A DNA stretch of 64,000 nt. Source: Rhinopithecus roxellana (Eukaryota; Chordata; Mammalia; Primates; Cercopithecidae). The position numbers and the translations under genes are program-made. Positions 1 to 11,440 of the stretch are shown here, piece by piece. The notes beneath the pieces are model-generated. The model worked only from the letters and a program-made list of their open reading frames with translations, did no database searches and had not been told where the DNA came from. The stretch's first letter is position 1. Every line of letters begins with the position of its first letter. The DNA lies in contig NC_044552.1 of NCBI RefSeq assembly GCF_007565055.1, positions 35,396,069 through 35,460,068 of the forward strand, given 5' to 3'.

Positions 1-689
1 AGATATCCACATAAATGGCACTTAGAGTCTTCCCTGCACAATTTCACACCTAGAAATCTACAATGCTCCAGCAAGACCTAAGTATGCCTGTCACACTTGC
101 CCAACAGGGCAAATACATAAAATGTGGACCTGTGCAGGTATCAATAACATTACAGAAAAGGGACAGAAGTGATGAAAAACAACCCAAGAGGGTGTCTCCT
201 CTCTGACATCCCCTTTCCTTTCAAGGCCCACTGGAAGGGCCAAGAAATCCCCTCCCCCCAGGCAACTTAGCATCAATCCTTGCAGCTCCGCCCCCACCCC
301 TCAGGCTTACAGCTCCCACTCCACAGGGGCTCACACACTATGCCTGCCCCTTGTCCACCTGCCTGAGGATTTAGGACCAGGGGAGGCTACAAGAGCCATT
401 GTCTTCCTGTCCTGATCCCACAGCAGGATCCTCCCTTGGTCATGGGGACCTGGCATCACTGACTGGGTTGGGATACTTCATGAGAACTCCTGAGGCCTCC
501 TTCACTTCTCCCCAATCCCAACACACGCAGACAGATGGGAGATGTTGCCGGCATGTGTGGGGCGGGGAGGTGGGACGGGTATTCAGATTTCCACGGGACT
601 CTGAGTGGTGCGTCTGCTACCAACACAGCCCCGCCCCTTGGGCCGTGGGCATTTCCTCACCCAGACCTCCCCCTCCCAAGCCAAACACA
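1..689. other. Upstream flank of FOXP4, no gene seen
   Basis: Mixed-composition sequence upstream of the CpG island. I see no recognisable exon or young repeat; open frames here are short and overlap on both strands. From general knowledge a divergent antisense lncRNA (FOXP4-AS1) starts near the FOXP4 promoter, but nothing in the bases lets me place its exons. Confidence 0.5.
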
Positions 690-758
690 CCATCGCCACC
701 ACCACCACAACCCCTCCAGTCCCGCTGGGCAAAGGCGATGTTCAGAGACGCGGAGTTT

Positions 759-765
759 TGTTTAC
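759..765 (+). promoter_or_regulatory. Forkhead-type motif TGTTTAC in promoter
   Basis: TGTTTAC matches the core forkhead recognition sequence (reverse complement GTAAACA). It lies inside the CpG island about 0.7 kb upstream of exon 1, so auto- or cross-regulation by FOX proteins is possible. A 7-bp match alone is weak. Confidence 0.3.
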
Positions 766-854
766 AATCTAATTCGTCCTCAACTTTGCACTTCACTTTG
801 CCCGCATGGCTCTGGCCTTGGGCCCCTTCTTCACTGGTTCGCAGAGCACTATAC

Positions 855-865
855 GGGAAATTCCC
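855..865 (+). promoter_or_regulatory. Perfect palindromic kappa-B motif
   Basis: GGGAAATTCCC is an 11-bp palindrome fitting the NF-kB consensus GGGRNWYYCC without mismatch. It sits in the FOXP4 promoter CpG island about 0.6 kb upstream of exon 1. Occupancy is not inferable from sequence. Confidence 0.4.
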
Positions 866-1269
866 TTTCCGCAGAGGGAGGCAGTGCGCGCCTGGGGGTG
901 ACCGTTCACAAAGCCCTGAAAGGGCCTCCCCACCCCCTACCCTCGGCTCAGAAAGCCCACCCTCAGCCCCCACGCAGTGGGGAGCAGGAGGGAGGCCAGG
1001 CAGGGCCCGAGCCTGACGCTGGCTCCGTCTCTGGGCCCCCGGCCACTCCCCGCGCCGAGCGCAGCCCGCCGGGAACCAGTGAACCGTGTGGGAGCAGGAC
1101 TTGGCCGTACCTCCAGACTCCAGGGGATGGCCGGGGTTTGCAAGCGCGCCATAGGATGAGTCCGAGGCCAGGGTGAATCCCTGGGGTCCCTCCACCTACC
1201 ATCTTTTTCAGATCTGCCGCCCCACGTCTTCTCCCCACGTTCCCATTTTTCCTCCCCTAAAGTTTGGTG

Positions 1270-1275
1270 CACGTG
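1270..1275 (+). promoter_or_regulatory. CACGTG E-box
   Basis: A canonical CACGTG (MYC/MAX, USF or CLOCK class) lies about 200 bp upstream of the GC-box cluster in an unmethylated-type CpG island. Short motif; functional status unknown. Confidence 0.3.
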
Positions 1276-1447
1276 GTCTTCTCTAGCTCTCAGCGGGCTG
1301 CCAGGCGGGGTGAAAGTTGCTGCACCTGCTTTAGGCGAATTATGGTAGCACTAGAAGTTGGTCTCCCCTCCCTCCGCCGCTTGCTCTCTCGTTCCCTCCT
1401 CCCTCGCGTTCCGCGCGCTCCCTCCTTCCCTCTCCACCCTCCTCCTC

Positions 1448-1480
1448 CCCCGCCCCATCCCGCCCCGCCCGCGCGCCGCC
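1448..1480 (+). promoter_or_regulatory. Sp/KLF GC-box cluster at core promoter
   Basis: Consecutive CCCCGCCCC, CCCGCCCC and CGCCCGC units occur just before the likely transcription start. In a TATA-less promoter these are typical Sp1/KLF sites that set initiation over the next tens of bases. Confidence 0.5.
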
Positions 1481-1777
1481 AGCTCGCAGCCACTCGCAGC
1501 CCAGGCTCAGTCGCAGCCCCTCGGAGTCCGGAGCCCACCGCCCCTGCGGACCGGACAGTGTGGCCGGCGGCCGGGACGGAGCCCCCAGCCCGCGAGGAGG
1601 GCGCGGCGCAGGCGGCGGCGGCGCGGCTGGGAGGAGCCCGGGCCGGAACCAGGGCCGGGCCGGGGGCGGGGACGCCGGGGTCCGGGAGCCCGGGAGCCGG
1701 AGCGAGCTGACGAGCGTCGCGGAAGGACTGGGAAGGAGGAGCGGAGCCGGAGCGAGCCAAGCAGCCCACAAAGTGCG

Positions 1778-1795
1778 ATGCCCCGGCGGGGTTGA
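1778..1795 (+). promoter_or_regulatory. Upstream ORF 1 in 5' UTR (MPRRG)
   Basis: ATG at 1778 opens a five-codon frame ending in TGA at 1793-1795. The context has G at -3 and C at +4, so it is a moderate initiator. It lies in exon 1 if transcription starts before it. Confidence 0.45.
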
Positions 1796-1916
1796 GGCGC
1801 GCAGCGATCGGCGCGGCGCGCTGGGAGGACGCCCGGGAGCTGCGCGGCGCGGGGCGGCGCGGAGGGGCAGCCCCGGCGGGCGGCGGCGGGCCCGGGCTGC
1901 GACCGGAGCGAGCCCC

Positions 1917-1934
1917 ATGCCCCGCGCGGGCTGA
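1917..1934 (+). promoter_or_regulatory. Upstream ORF 2 in 5' UTR (MPRAG)
   Basis: ATG at 1917 opens a five-codon frame ending in TGA at 1932-1934, 37 nt before the exon 1 donor and 53 spliced nt before the main ATG. Its peptide differs from uORF 1 by one residue. The -3 base is C, so it may be leaky. Confidence 0.45.
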
Positions 1935-4900
1935 CGGGCCGGAGCCCGCACGGAGCGGCCGGGCGGGACAGGTAGGTGTCGGGCCGGGCCCAGGGACGCG
2001 GGTGGGGGCTGGGCAGACTACCAGACCAACTCCCTTGCTCGCGCACTCTCTCGCCCGCTCGCTGGCTCACTTTGTGTTTGCAAACTGCCCGCCCGAGACT
2101 CGCCGGGCGCCGGGAGGAGCCGGGCCCTGGCCGGCGCACTTTGTTCCAGCCAGGGCCGGCCGTGGCGCACTGACCCCACGCAGCCGCGACATTCCGCCCC
2201 TGGCCCGGGCCCCCGCGGGCCAGAGCTGCCTCAGGAACAGGTGGGGGCTGTGGCGCGACGGGAATGGGGGCAGCCGGAGGCCGGAGCGGGGAGGGGGGCG
2301 GCCGGAGAGGCCACCGAGGCCCGCCCTTCCCCAAGAATCTGGGCCCCGCCCCCTCCCTGCCGTGCCGCTGGGAATGGGGTGTACGGGGGCGCGACCCCCT
2401 CCCTGCCCCGAGTCAGACAAAGAATACTTCCCGGCCCAGACTTTCCTGAGCTGGGAAGGGAAGTGGCTCCCCCCAACTCTAGTCGGTACTGGACTCCCCA
2501 GGACGCGCCGGAGGCAGATGAACGTGGGGGCAAGAGAGCGGGGGATCGCGGTCCTACCCGCCGCGTCATCTGTGGTGAAGAGGGGACTTGTCTTGCTGAG
2601 GTCGCACCTCGGAAGTGCCAGGGCCGGTCAGCCCCTTTCCCATCGCTCAGTCAGCTCGGGTATAGAGCGGAAAACTTCTTGGGGACTTGAGAGCGTCTGG
2701 AAATGGCCCCTGTGATTTGTGCGCCGGAGGTGGAGGGTGGGGAAACGATCTGGCTGACACCTCTACTCACCCGCTGTGGAGAGAAAGAGCTCCCGCTTCA
2801 CCACGTAGGGGGAGAAGAGGGCAGCCGCGGGGGGCCCGGAGGCCACCAGGGAAGGAGCCCGGAGTGACCGAATAGGACCTCCCCTCCCAACTGAGGAGTC
2901 TGGTATCTCCCCTGGACAACCTCAGCACCTCTCTGGCCGGCGGCGCTTAAGCCTCGGGCTCCCCATCCACACCAAACAAACTTCCTTGGGCTGCATCAGA
3001 GCAGAGCCAGTGGCGCTAGAATGCGACCTGGGGTCCCTACCGCCCGCGTAAAGGACCGCGTAATTTCGCGGGATGCGGATTTTGAGGCAGAGGCCCAGAC
3101 GGCGGCGGATTCCCTCTGTCCCCCAATTGGGGCAACCTCGTGAACACACCTGCGTCCCACCCCGATCCTAGGTTAGGGGGAAAGGATATGGGAACCCTGA
3201 GCCCAGAGCGCGCCCCGCTCTTCCCTTTGCTCCTCGGCTTCCCTGGCCAGCCCCCTCCCAGCTGGTTTCCTCGCTCACTCGGCGCCTGGCATTTCGGGCG
3301 TCCGGAGATCACCGCGTGTCTAGCACCCCAACGCCTAGTTTCCCCGCAGGTTGACGGCGGCGCCTGGAGCCGGGGATAAGGGGTGGGGAGTCCGGAGAAG
3401 CAAACCCGAGTCTGAAGTTGCCATTCGGGTGGCTCCTGAGAAAGCCCGGAGCATTTTGGCCAATGCGGGTTTTTACCTGAACTTCAGCATCTTCACCCCG
3501 GTTTTGCAGACCAGCCTAGATTCGCCCCAGCACGCACTGTGTCGGGTCTGGGATTGAGGGTTAGGGCAGCACACACAACTTGAGGGGCAGTTGTTAGGAT
3601 TGACCCGAGTGCCCCCAGAAAGAAAGAGCAGCGGGGTTGTCGTATGGCCTGTAGCTGCGGAAAGGTCTGTGCCGGTCCCACCGCCGAACCCAGAAGCTCA
3701 CTTTCCTCAGATAACCAGGGCTGAACGGCCCCCTGACCGCCATGCCCTGCGGGCACCGGGCATTTTGAGCTCCCCCCGCCCCCCCGTGAACCAGCCCGTA
3801 GGTGCAGGGGCCGAAGGCCGGCCCAGTGGACCCAGCCGCCTGAAGGGGAGCCACGGCCTCAGAAAACCTCTGCCCGCCCCCGCGGAAAACCGCTGTGGGG
3901 AAGTCTGAAGGCCTTTTTATTTTTATTTTTTTTTCAACTTGAGAAACTTTTGCCTCAGGGTTTTGGGGCTCTGTTACCTGGTGGCTGGAGGGAGGATACT
4001 GGGGCTCTGCTCTTGGTACCTGGACAGCTTGTTGGCTCCCGTGGTGCCCTTTCAATCTGAGACTCTCAGAAAACTGAGTTGGGGGAGTCACTCACACTCT
4101 AGTCAGTGAGGCAAAGTGGCAAGGGGAAGAGGTGGCTTTGTGGTTGCCCCGTCCCAGCCTCCACACCCAGGGCCAGGGTGAGAGCTGAATCACTCCTGCG
4201 GGACCCTCAGGACCCACTTTATCCTGGCTCCAGCCTTGCTACTAAGTTTGGGAGACCATGGTAACCTTCTCTCTTGGCACTAAGGGCTGGGCGCCTGGGT
4301 GGGGTTTTCTGTCCTTCTCCCTGTCCTGGGCAGGTTTCCCAGGAGTTACGGAGTTGGGGAACCCTGAGCCCTGGGGAGAGAAAGACCTGACCCCAGTGCT
4401 GGAGAACACCAGGGCCAGAGCACTTGCAACGGGTACCACTTACAAAGGAACCTGCTCCTGTCCCTTTCCGTGTAGGGACCCTCCTCACACCTGGACACCC
4501 CCAGCCCCCTTCCTCTGCCTTTAGAGCCAAAACCTTCCTTTCTGGCTGTAGGCAGGTAGGTCCCTTCTTGCCAGGAATGTGCATATCCTGCCGGGCCCCT
4601 ACCCCAAACATACCTCTTCCTTGGGGGGAGGGAAGTAGAGGGACTGGGAGAGGAAGTCTTGCTTTTGATTCAGTAATTCCCCCAAATGTTTGCTGAGCCC
4701 CTACTCTGCCTGGGCAGGTCCCAGGCTGAGTACTGGGGTACCCAAGCAGTGAAGGCTGGAGTCTGCTCTCTGGATCTCAGATTGTTGGGGTAGGAGAGAC
4801 AGGTAAGATGTCACATCGGGGAGAGAAGGATGGGAACAGGGTGTCTGTTTCAGAGGAGAGGTGTGAGGTGCAAGGGGAGGGAAGGGTCGTCTCCCCAGGA

Positions 4901-5257
4901 AGCCCTCCCTGCATCTTAACCCTTCCTACCCCACTGCCTTGGCGGTTTTGTGTGTCTCTAGCCACAGTGCAAGCCCCCCAGTCCCATCCTAAGCAGACAC
5001 AATGTCTTTACTTTTTGAATAGCCTAAACTGTGTGAAATAATAATTTCTTTCATCCAAGAAACTCCTTACAGTTTCCCTTCTTGCAGATCTTACCACGCT
5101 CCAGCTTCCCCAGACCAAGGCAGGGCAGGTACTATTTTTGACAGGACTCTGAGGCTCCGTTGGCTGGAATGGCCTCCTCAGATTTGGTTCCAGAACTCTG
5201 GAACCCAGAGCAAGGAACTGAGGCCTCCCCAGGGCAGAACATGTGTCAGAGTAGAAA

Positions 5258-5450
5258 AGGCTTTGGGACTTGGCAGTAGAGATGGGACTCTGGGGAACTT
5301 AATTAAGCTCTTCGAACCTCAATTTTCTTATATTGTAAAGTAGGTCAATAATACCCGCCTTAGAGATTCCATTTGGGAGTCGAATGAGAAAGCAGATGTC
5401 AAGTACCTAGCATGGTGCTGGGCACATGGTAGTACTGATCAAGGGATGAC
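5258..5450 (+). repeat. MIR SINE fragment
   Basis: Carries the MIR order: a cytosine/thymine-rich 'cctcaattttctta' box, the 'aatacccgcctt' region and the 'tagcatggtgctgggcacatggtag' tail, all diverged. Confidence 0.6.
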
Positions 5451-5511
5451 TTTTATTAATAATTTGCTAGCACTGCCAGGCCACACGTTGGTTGAATATG
5501 GAAATACTGAA

Positions 5512-5640
5512 GTATTAATCTTCATTTTATGGGTTGGGAAAATGAAGTCCAGAGAGAAGAGGCAACTTGTCCAAGGTTACACGGCTACATGGTAGCAGAG
5601 CTGGAACTAAAATACGGGGTCCTCGACTCCCAGTACAACC
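5512..5640 (-). repeat. MIR SINE fragment, reverse orientation
   Basis: Reads 'cagagagaagaggcaacttgt', then 'ggttacacggct' and 'agcagagctggaact', the complementary-strand MIR core in the expected order. Confidence 0.6.
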
Positions 5641-8274
5641 AGTAGGGCTTGAGCCTATGCTGTAGTGAAGGGAGAAAGGAAGGGATGGGAGGAGCTGCCA
5701 CTCCTCCCCCTCTTCCACAAGCTTGGCCTAGGCCGCCTGCCTTCTAGTGTGAAGGCCGTCTTTCTCTTTTCCCTTTAAGCGGGGAGGAGGACTGTAGGTT
5801 CAGAATCTGGTGTTTCCACCTGCACACAACCCTGGAGCATTCCCCATTCCCCAGGCACTCCTGAGGTTCTTGTGAGAGACACATAAATGGGAGAGAGAAT
5901 TCCCCAGAACGCGAGGAGGAAAAATGACTGATAACCCCTCTCTTCAGAAAGGGAGATTTTTAGGGTTTGGAAACCCTAGCCTACACGTCCTTATGGAAGA
6001 TTTTGGCAGCAAGTCTCAGACCAGTGTGGGAGCTATCACTGAATGGATCATCTCAAAGAAGCAAAAGGAAACTCCCCTTGAGCCTGAAAGTTATTGGCTC
6101 CCTTCAGCGTTGCCTCCCAGGATTCTCTGTGGAAATACACACCTTCAGCCCACTGCCAGTTCCACCAAGCCGGGATCACAGCAGGAACCCTCTTTCCTCC
6201 AAATTCTGCCACTTCGGATGCTATGATCTTGTGAGATGTTGCTCCTGGGCCCTTGCAGAGCCTGGACGCAGGGCACACCTGCCTGAGCTAGAAAACAAGA
6301 GCTCCTGGCACAAAAGGTACACATCTGGACAGGGCTGCAGGTGTTGGGCCGTGGAGTCAGTGTTGCTGTGGTGTGTCGCCTGGGCTGGGCAGGCCTGGGC
6401 CTGGTGAATGCCCTCCTTACCTTGATCCTGGTCCCAGGATCCCTCCTGAGACCAGGGTCTTTTCCCGACTGTCCCTCTGGCACAGCCCTGCACCTTCCTT
6501 TCCCGTCTGGACGGTAGCCATACAACCGCCTGTGCCCTGAATCCCAGCTGCTCTGCCCACCTCCCTGGGCCCCATCCTCTGGCCAACTGGAGCCTCCACA
6601 GCCAGGCCTGATGGTGGGTGGAGCCAGTTGATAGTGCAAGATAGAGGTAAATGGTGTTTCCTTTCCTGCTGCAGTTCTGATGGTCTGTGACCCACGCTAC
6701 CATGTAAATGGAAAGTGGGGCGACATGGGGGGTTTTTCTCAGACCAACAGTATGTAGAATAGAGACCATCAGGCATTTGTTAAGGTAGGCAGGACTGGTG
6801 GGAGCAGAAGTTAACTAGCAGGAAAGGGGTGGCAAAATGCTGGCGACTTGAAGGCAAGGTGGCTTAGGGAATGGAGCCAGGGACTCGGTAGTTGTATCCA
6901 TCTTACGAACACTGTGGAGAACACTGTGGAGCGCCTACTGTGCGCTGGAGGCCAGGGTGGTGAAGGGCACAGCGCGAGGGACCCAGAGAAGGGGTGACTC
7001 GCGTGCAACTTGGAAAATCAGAAATGGAGCAAGGGGTGGAGCACAGATCTGTGGGCACTGGCCACCTGAGCCGGCGTGGGTCCTGAAACCCCCAGCTGAG
7101 ACAGGACATGTGTGCCGCCCAGAGGGCCCTTAGGAGGGCCTCCCTGTGTGAAATGAAACCGGGTGGTGGGGGGGCAGAGGGTGGGAGGTTGAGGTGGTTT
7201 CCGTTCTCATCTCCTCAGCGGGGCTTCCTTGGATTCCGTTCCCGGCTGGCTTTACTTTTCTAGGAGAACATTTCTGTGGAGACTCAGGCCTAAAGAAGTT
7301 GCTCCAAAAGAGGGTGGCGGTGTACTTCCTCCTTTCCTTCGGGGTTCCCCTGCAGGTGCGCATCCACATCCTGGAAGGAAGGGGTGCACTGGGGCAAGTT
7401 TTGGGGAGATACGAAACGTCAGGATTTGTGGGAGACCCAGCGAGGAGCTGTAGCTGTGAGTACTTGGAGCAAAGCGCCAGGCTTTTTGAGGCTGCGTCTC
7501 TGGATGGGAGCTGGAGAAGCTGGTCAGGCCATGCAGAGGGTGTAGAGTTGGTCCACTGAGAGAATCCCTCCTTCAGGAAGCCTCTGAGCTTGCTTTCCCA
7601 GACAGCCAGAGCTACCTGTTCCCCCTCCCCAGCTGAGCACTTGCTTTGGATTGTTCCCCCAGTGAGCTTTTACCTTTTTAACTGAGCGCATCAGTTCCGG
7701 TTGCTGGAAGCTTCTGCATATCTGAGACCTGAGCACAGTGATGTAACACAAGGGGTTTTCGGCACTCACCAGACACAGAGAAAATAACTGCAGCTGGGCC
7801 AGCTCCAGCCGGCAGCTGGGGATCCGGAAACACTGGAAGAGGGGATGGACGGCTCAGGCAGCATGGCAGTTTTTAGCCACAGAGAGGGCTGCCCACCCAT
7901 TGTGGTCAGAGATGATTTCGTGGGTCTGGGCCTAAATGGTCTGGACCCACACGGGTACATTGTGAGGGACCCTCGTAAGCCCACTGCTGCCGACTTCCTG
8001 ACTCACTCTTCGGCCTTAGGCATGACCTGTCTTCTCTCTGGGCCTCAGTTTTCCTAACTGTACAGTGGGTGAAGAGGGTGCCTGCAGACCCACGTCCTCG
8101 GGCTCACCATCCTGAAGCTGTGGGTTGGAAGCCAGGCAAGAAGAGACCTGAAGGTCTCAGTGCACACCCTCTTTGTTCCAAGGGCGTCGGGAGCCTACTG
8201 CTTCCATGGGTCCTTCCTGAAAGGGGTGCTATGGAGCTCGGGGCAGGGGACACTATGACCCTTGCAAGTCTCCT

Positions 8275-8585
8275 CCTTCCCAATTAGGCAGTGGAGCCTG
8301 ATTAAGAGGGGTGCTGCCTGCCCCCTCCCGCCGGATCCCCATCGACGAGATTTCCCTTCATCAGAATCTCACATCCTCCAGAAATTAATTTGATGCCTCA
8401 TGTTATCAATTAATTGAATCTCGTTGGGAGAGAGCTCCGAGAGGCGAGGCGGGCTTCAGCTTGGCCCTTGTGCGCCGCCGTCCCCCCTCCCCCTCACACC
8501 AGGGCAGCTTTCCCTTCCCCCATTCCTTTTCTTCCGCCTTTCTTTTAATTGCACTTATTTTCTAAAATAAAACCATTGCTCTGCT
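8275..8585. promoter_or_regulatory. Candidate enhancer A with ATTA motifs (intron 1)
   Basis: An unusually AT-rich, low-repeat segment in G+C-rich surroundings. It contains CAATTAGG, CTGATTAAG, AAATTAATTTGAT, ATCAATTAATTGAAT and TTAATTGCAC, i.e. clustered TAAT homeodomain cores including an AATTAATT palindrome. Such clusters in introns of developmental transcription factor genes are often deeply conserved enhancers. Function is inferred. Confidence 0.4.
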
Positions 8586-9670
8586 CCTCTTTGCCCAGTT
8601 TGGCTTGGATGGATATCCATGGGCTGGGTACTGGCTGGGATTTGCCCTTTCTGGGGTGGGGGCAGGAGGACTTCCCCTCCCCTGGACCCTGTCTGATCTC
8701 TCCTTAAGTAAACAGAATCTCGCCCTTTGGGAATTTGGCCGAGATCCTGTGGGCTCCAGGGGCTACTGGTGAGAAACTTAGAGAGCAGGACTAGGGGAGG
8801 GAGGAAGAGCTGGGAACAGACTCCACCCTAGTTGGGGACAGGGGAGGTATAGAAGGACCAAGCGAGGGACTTTTAACCCTCAGGATTTTGTCATTCAGAA
8901 GCTGTTGCCCCTGCCAGAGCTGATCCATTAAATGCAGGGCAGAGGGCACAGGTGTGTGGTACCTCCAAGCCTCCCAACAGTCAGGTCAGGTATCTGCAGG
9001 AACAAGCCCTCAGCATTTTCAAGGACACTTGGAAGCCTTTGGTCTGCCCCCTGCATGGAAGATGGGGGAAGAAAGTTCTAATAGGACATCCCTATTAGGA
9101 AACCTGGGAGGGCTTTGTGGCAGGTAGAGCTAGGTAGTCACCAGGCCCTGACTGAGGAACTGTGTTTTGCAATTTCACATACCTCCTTGTTCTTATCCCC
9201 ACAACAACCCTGAAAGATTCTCCAGGCAGTGGTAATTATCACTCTCATTTGGTAGGTGAAGGACCTGGGCCCAGAGAGGTTGCCCTGAGTCACAGTTAAC
9301 TGGAACTTGCCTTTCTGAAATGCTGGCCATAAGGGCTGAGGTCACAAATGAACTAACTTCATCCCTGCTGAGTTTTATTGACCCATACACAGTTCATTAC
9401 AATGGTAAATTTCACATAAATATCCCCACTTCAGCTCCTTTTGAAAAACCCAAGCCCTGTCAACACTGAGCCTGCATCTCTGTGTGGAAAGGATGGACTG
9501 GGATTGAGTGGCAGCTGCCTCCTTGTGCCCTCCTCACCTGGCCTCCTAAGTGACCAGCCTAGCCCCGAGGGCATTTTGGTTAGCAGTTTTGACATGGAGA
9601 TTCACCTGTCCCCAGTGTTCCTCAAGGAAAATCTAGTGGGGGACAGTGTCTGAAAGACTCTTCAGGGTCT

Positions 9671-9963
9671 GGCCAGGCACGGTGGCTCACGCCTGTAATC
9701 CCAGCACTTTGGGAAGCTGAGGCAGGTGAATCACCTGAGATCAGTGGTTCAAGACCATCCTGGCCAACATGGCAAAACCCCGTCTCTACTAAAAATACAA
9801 AAGTTAGCCAGGCGTGGTGGCAGGCACCTGTAGTCCCAGCTACTCAGGAGGCTGAGGCAGGAGAATTGCTTGAACCCGGGAGGCGGAGGTTGCAGTGAGC
9901 CTAGATTATGCCACTGCACTTCAGCCTGGGCCACAGAGTGAGACTGTCTCCAAAAAAAAAAAA
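9671..9963 (+). repeat. Alu, full length (AluS-like)
   Basis: Begins 'ggccaggcacggtggctcacg', has the A-rich linker between monomers and ends in a short poly-A at about 9952-9963. Confidence 0.95.
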
Positions 9964-10072
9964 GACTCTGCAGGGTCTGTACAAGAAGTGTACAAGAAGA
10001 GCTCAGAGAGGACCTATAAGGACACTGTGACCCAAATCTTACTCCCACGCAGCTACTTAATAACTGATGGTG

Positions 10073-10366
10073 GGATGGGCGCAGTGGCTTATGCCTATAA
10101 TCCCAGCACTTGGGAGGCCAAAGTGGGAGGATCGCTCAAGCTCAGGAGTTTGAGACCAGCCTGGGCAATATGGTGAAATTCCCTTTCTACAAAAAATACA
10201 AATTTAGGATGTAGTGGCATGTGACTATAGTCCCAGCTACTCGGGAGGCTGAGACGAGAGATTCACTTAAGCCAAAGAGGCAGAGGTTGCAGTGAGTGAG
10301 CCGAGATCGTGCCACTGCACTCCAGTCTGAGCTACACAGAGTGAGACCTTGTCTCAAAAAAAAAAG
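10073..10366 (+). repeat. Alu, older and diverged (AluJ-like)
   Basis: Both monomers are recognisable but carry many changes ('gatgggcgcagtggcttatg' start; 'cactgcactccagtctgagc' end) before a short A tail. Confidence 0.9.
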
Positions 10367-10754
10367 AAGTGATGGTGGTGGGTGTTTCTTTTTCCCTTCT
10401 TTCTACCATAGAGGTTAGGTCTTTTTACCATAAGGCCTTGTGTCTCCGGGGGCCTGTTTCAAGATGAAACCAGCCCATCCCTGACAGGGTGAGCCCCTCT
10501 ATGATAAAGTCATCACTTGCCCCCTACATCTGGGGAAATGAAGGGAGGGGCCAAGGCATGTCTGGGGCAGGCTGGGCAGAACAGCCAGAGGCCCAGAAAT
10601 GGCCGTACTCAGTGGTTTGTCCCAGGCCCACTAGAGCCCCTCCTGTGCCCACAGGAAACCCTGGTGCCAAAGGCACTCCCCGAACCAGGCTCCAGATGGC
10701 CATTCAGGCCCTGGGCGAGTTGCCCCTACCCCTTAACCAGCAGGCCCCCCACGT

Positions 10755-10992
10755 AAGACGTCACTATTTAATTAGCCGTCTCTGATTAACCAAACTTGGC
10801 ATTCGGCTCCTCTTGCCCTCATCTTTCCCAGCTCCGAATCAATGGCTTTGATATGCTAATTAGGGAGTAATTTAATTTCAAAAGGCCGCAATTAACAAGG
10901 GTGTTGTGGACATGCTGTAGTTAAGCGGAGTAATCTAATTTGCATTAGTAACAAGCAGGGACTAATTAGAAGCTTAATTAGACACTTAGATG
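10755..10992. promoter_or_regulatory. Candidate enhancer B: homeodomain/POU cluster (intron 1)
   Basis: At least eleven TAAT/ATTA cores lie within about 235 bp, several as full TAATTA. There are also two octamer-type POU sites (ATGCTAAT at 10853-10860 and ATTTGCAT at 10938-10945), a CTTTGAT LEF/TCF-like site (10846-10852) and a GACGTCA half-CRE near 10758. No repeat family matches and no open frame crosses it. This grammar resembles conserved neural or endodermal developmental enhancers. Activity and conservation are inferred. Confidence 0.5.
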
Positions 10993-11231
10993 GCTCTTAT
11001 GTTTACTTTCTTAATGAGATGGAGTGGGATCTTTGGTTCTCTTTCTTTTTTTCCCCCTTTATTGTTAATTCTTTTTTTTTTGGTCTGTGTAGTAGGAAGG
11101 GGTATTGAGGGAGGCCACCTTGCCAGGGCCTGTGGGAGCGTTTCAGGGCTGGAGCCAGTAAAAGGTGAGGTGGAGGGTGGTGGTAGGGGTGAGGGAAGGC
11201 TTGGATTCCAGAGTGACTCGGGGAGTTAGGA

Positions 11232-11370
11232 AGCAGAGAGGAGCACTGGTTTAGGAGTCAGAAGAGTCACCTGGTTTCAGTTTGGCTCAGCCACTTAGCA
11301 GTCAGGTAACCTTGTCAAGTCTTTGGCATCTTTGAAGTGTGGTTCCATCCTCTGTCAAAATGAGCGCAAA
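11232..11370 (+). repeat. MIR SINE fragment
   Basis: Shows the MIR 5' half: 'gagcactggtttaggagtcagaag', 'ggctcagccacttagcagt', then 'aaccttgtcaagt'. A younger Alu lies just downstream. Confidence 0.5.
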
Positions 11371-11440
11371 ATTGCATGGGGGAAGAGAGGAGGGAGAGGC
11401 TGTAGAAAAGCACTCTTGGGAACTCTGTGAATCGAATGGT

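Larger units (their letters stand above)
1500..1971 (+). other. FOXP4: FOXP4 exon 1, non-coding 5' UTR
   Basis: The 3' end is set by a strong donor (ACAG|gtaggt after 1971), joined to the acceptor before 20846, which leaves 16 nt of 5' UTR in exon 2. The 5' end is not visible in sequence; I place it about 1500, just after the GC boxes, but it could lie anywhere from about 1450 to 1730. The exon is very G+C rich and contains two five-codon upstream ORFs (1778-1795, 1917-1934), so it should be structured and may restrain translation. Confidence 0.75.
540..3900 (+). promoter_or_regulatory. FOXP4: CpG island with TATA-less FOXP4 promoter
   Basis: CpG dinucleotides and G+C rise from about 540, peak between about 1380 and 2330, and stay elevated to about 3900. 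No TATA box is visible near exon 1. Upstream of the likely start lie consecutive Sp1-type GC boxes at 1448-1480, a CACGTG E-box, a forkhead motif and a palindromic kappa-B motif (separate entries). This is the usual structure of a housekeeping or developmental-regulator promoter, often bidirectional. The island extends well into intron 1, common for developmental transcription factor genes. Boundaries are judged by eye. Confidence 0.85.

Noticed and set aside
399..1195. Overlapping frames on both strands upstream of exon 1
   Set aside because: Mutually overlapping, no recognisable protein, lie in promoter sequence.
1507..2334. 275-codon minus-strand open frame in the CpG island
   Set aside because: Pro/Arg/Ala-rich shadow of CpG-island sequence; stop-poor by composition. 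An antisense lncRNA may pass here but nothing indicates coding.
1792..2715. 307-codon plus-strand open frame across exon 1 and intron 1
   Set aside because: Has no ATG start at its beginning, crosses the clear exon 1 donor, and is Arg/Gly/Pro low-information sequence.
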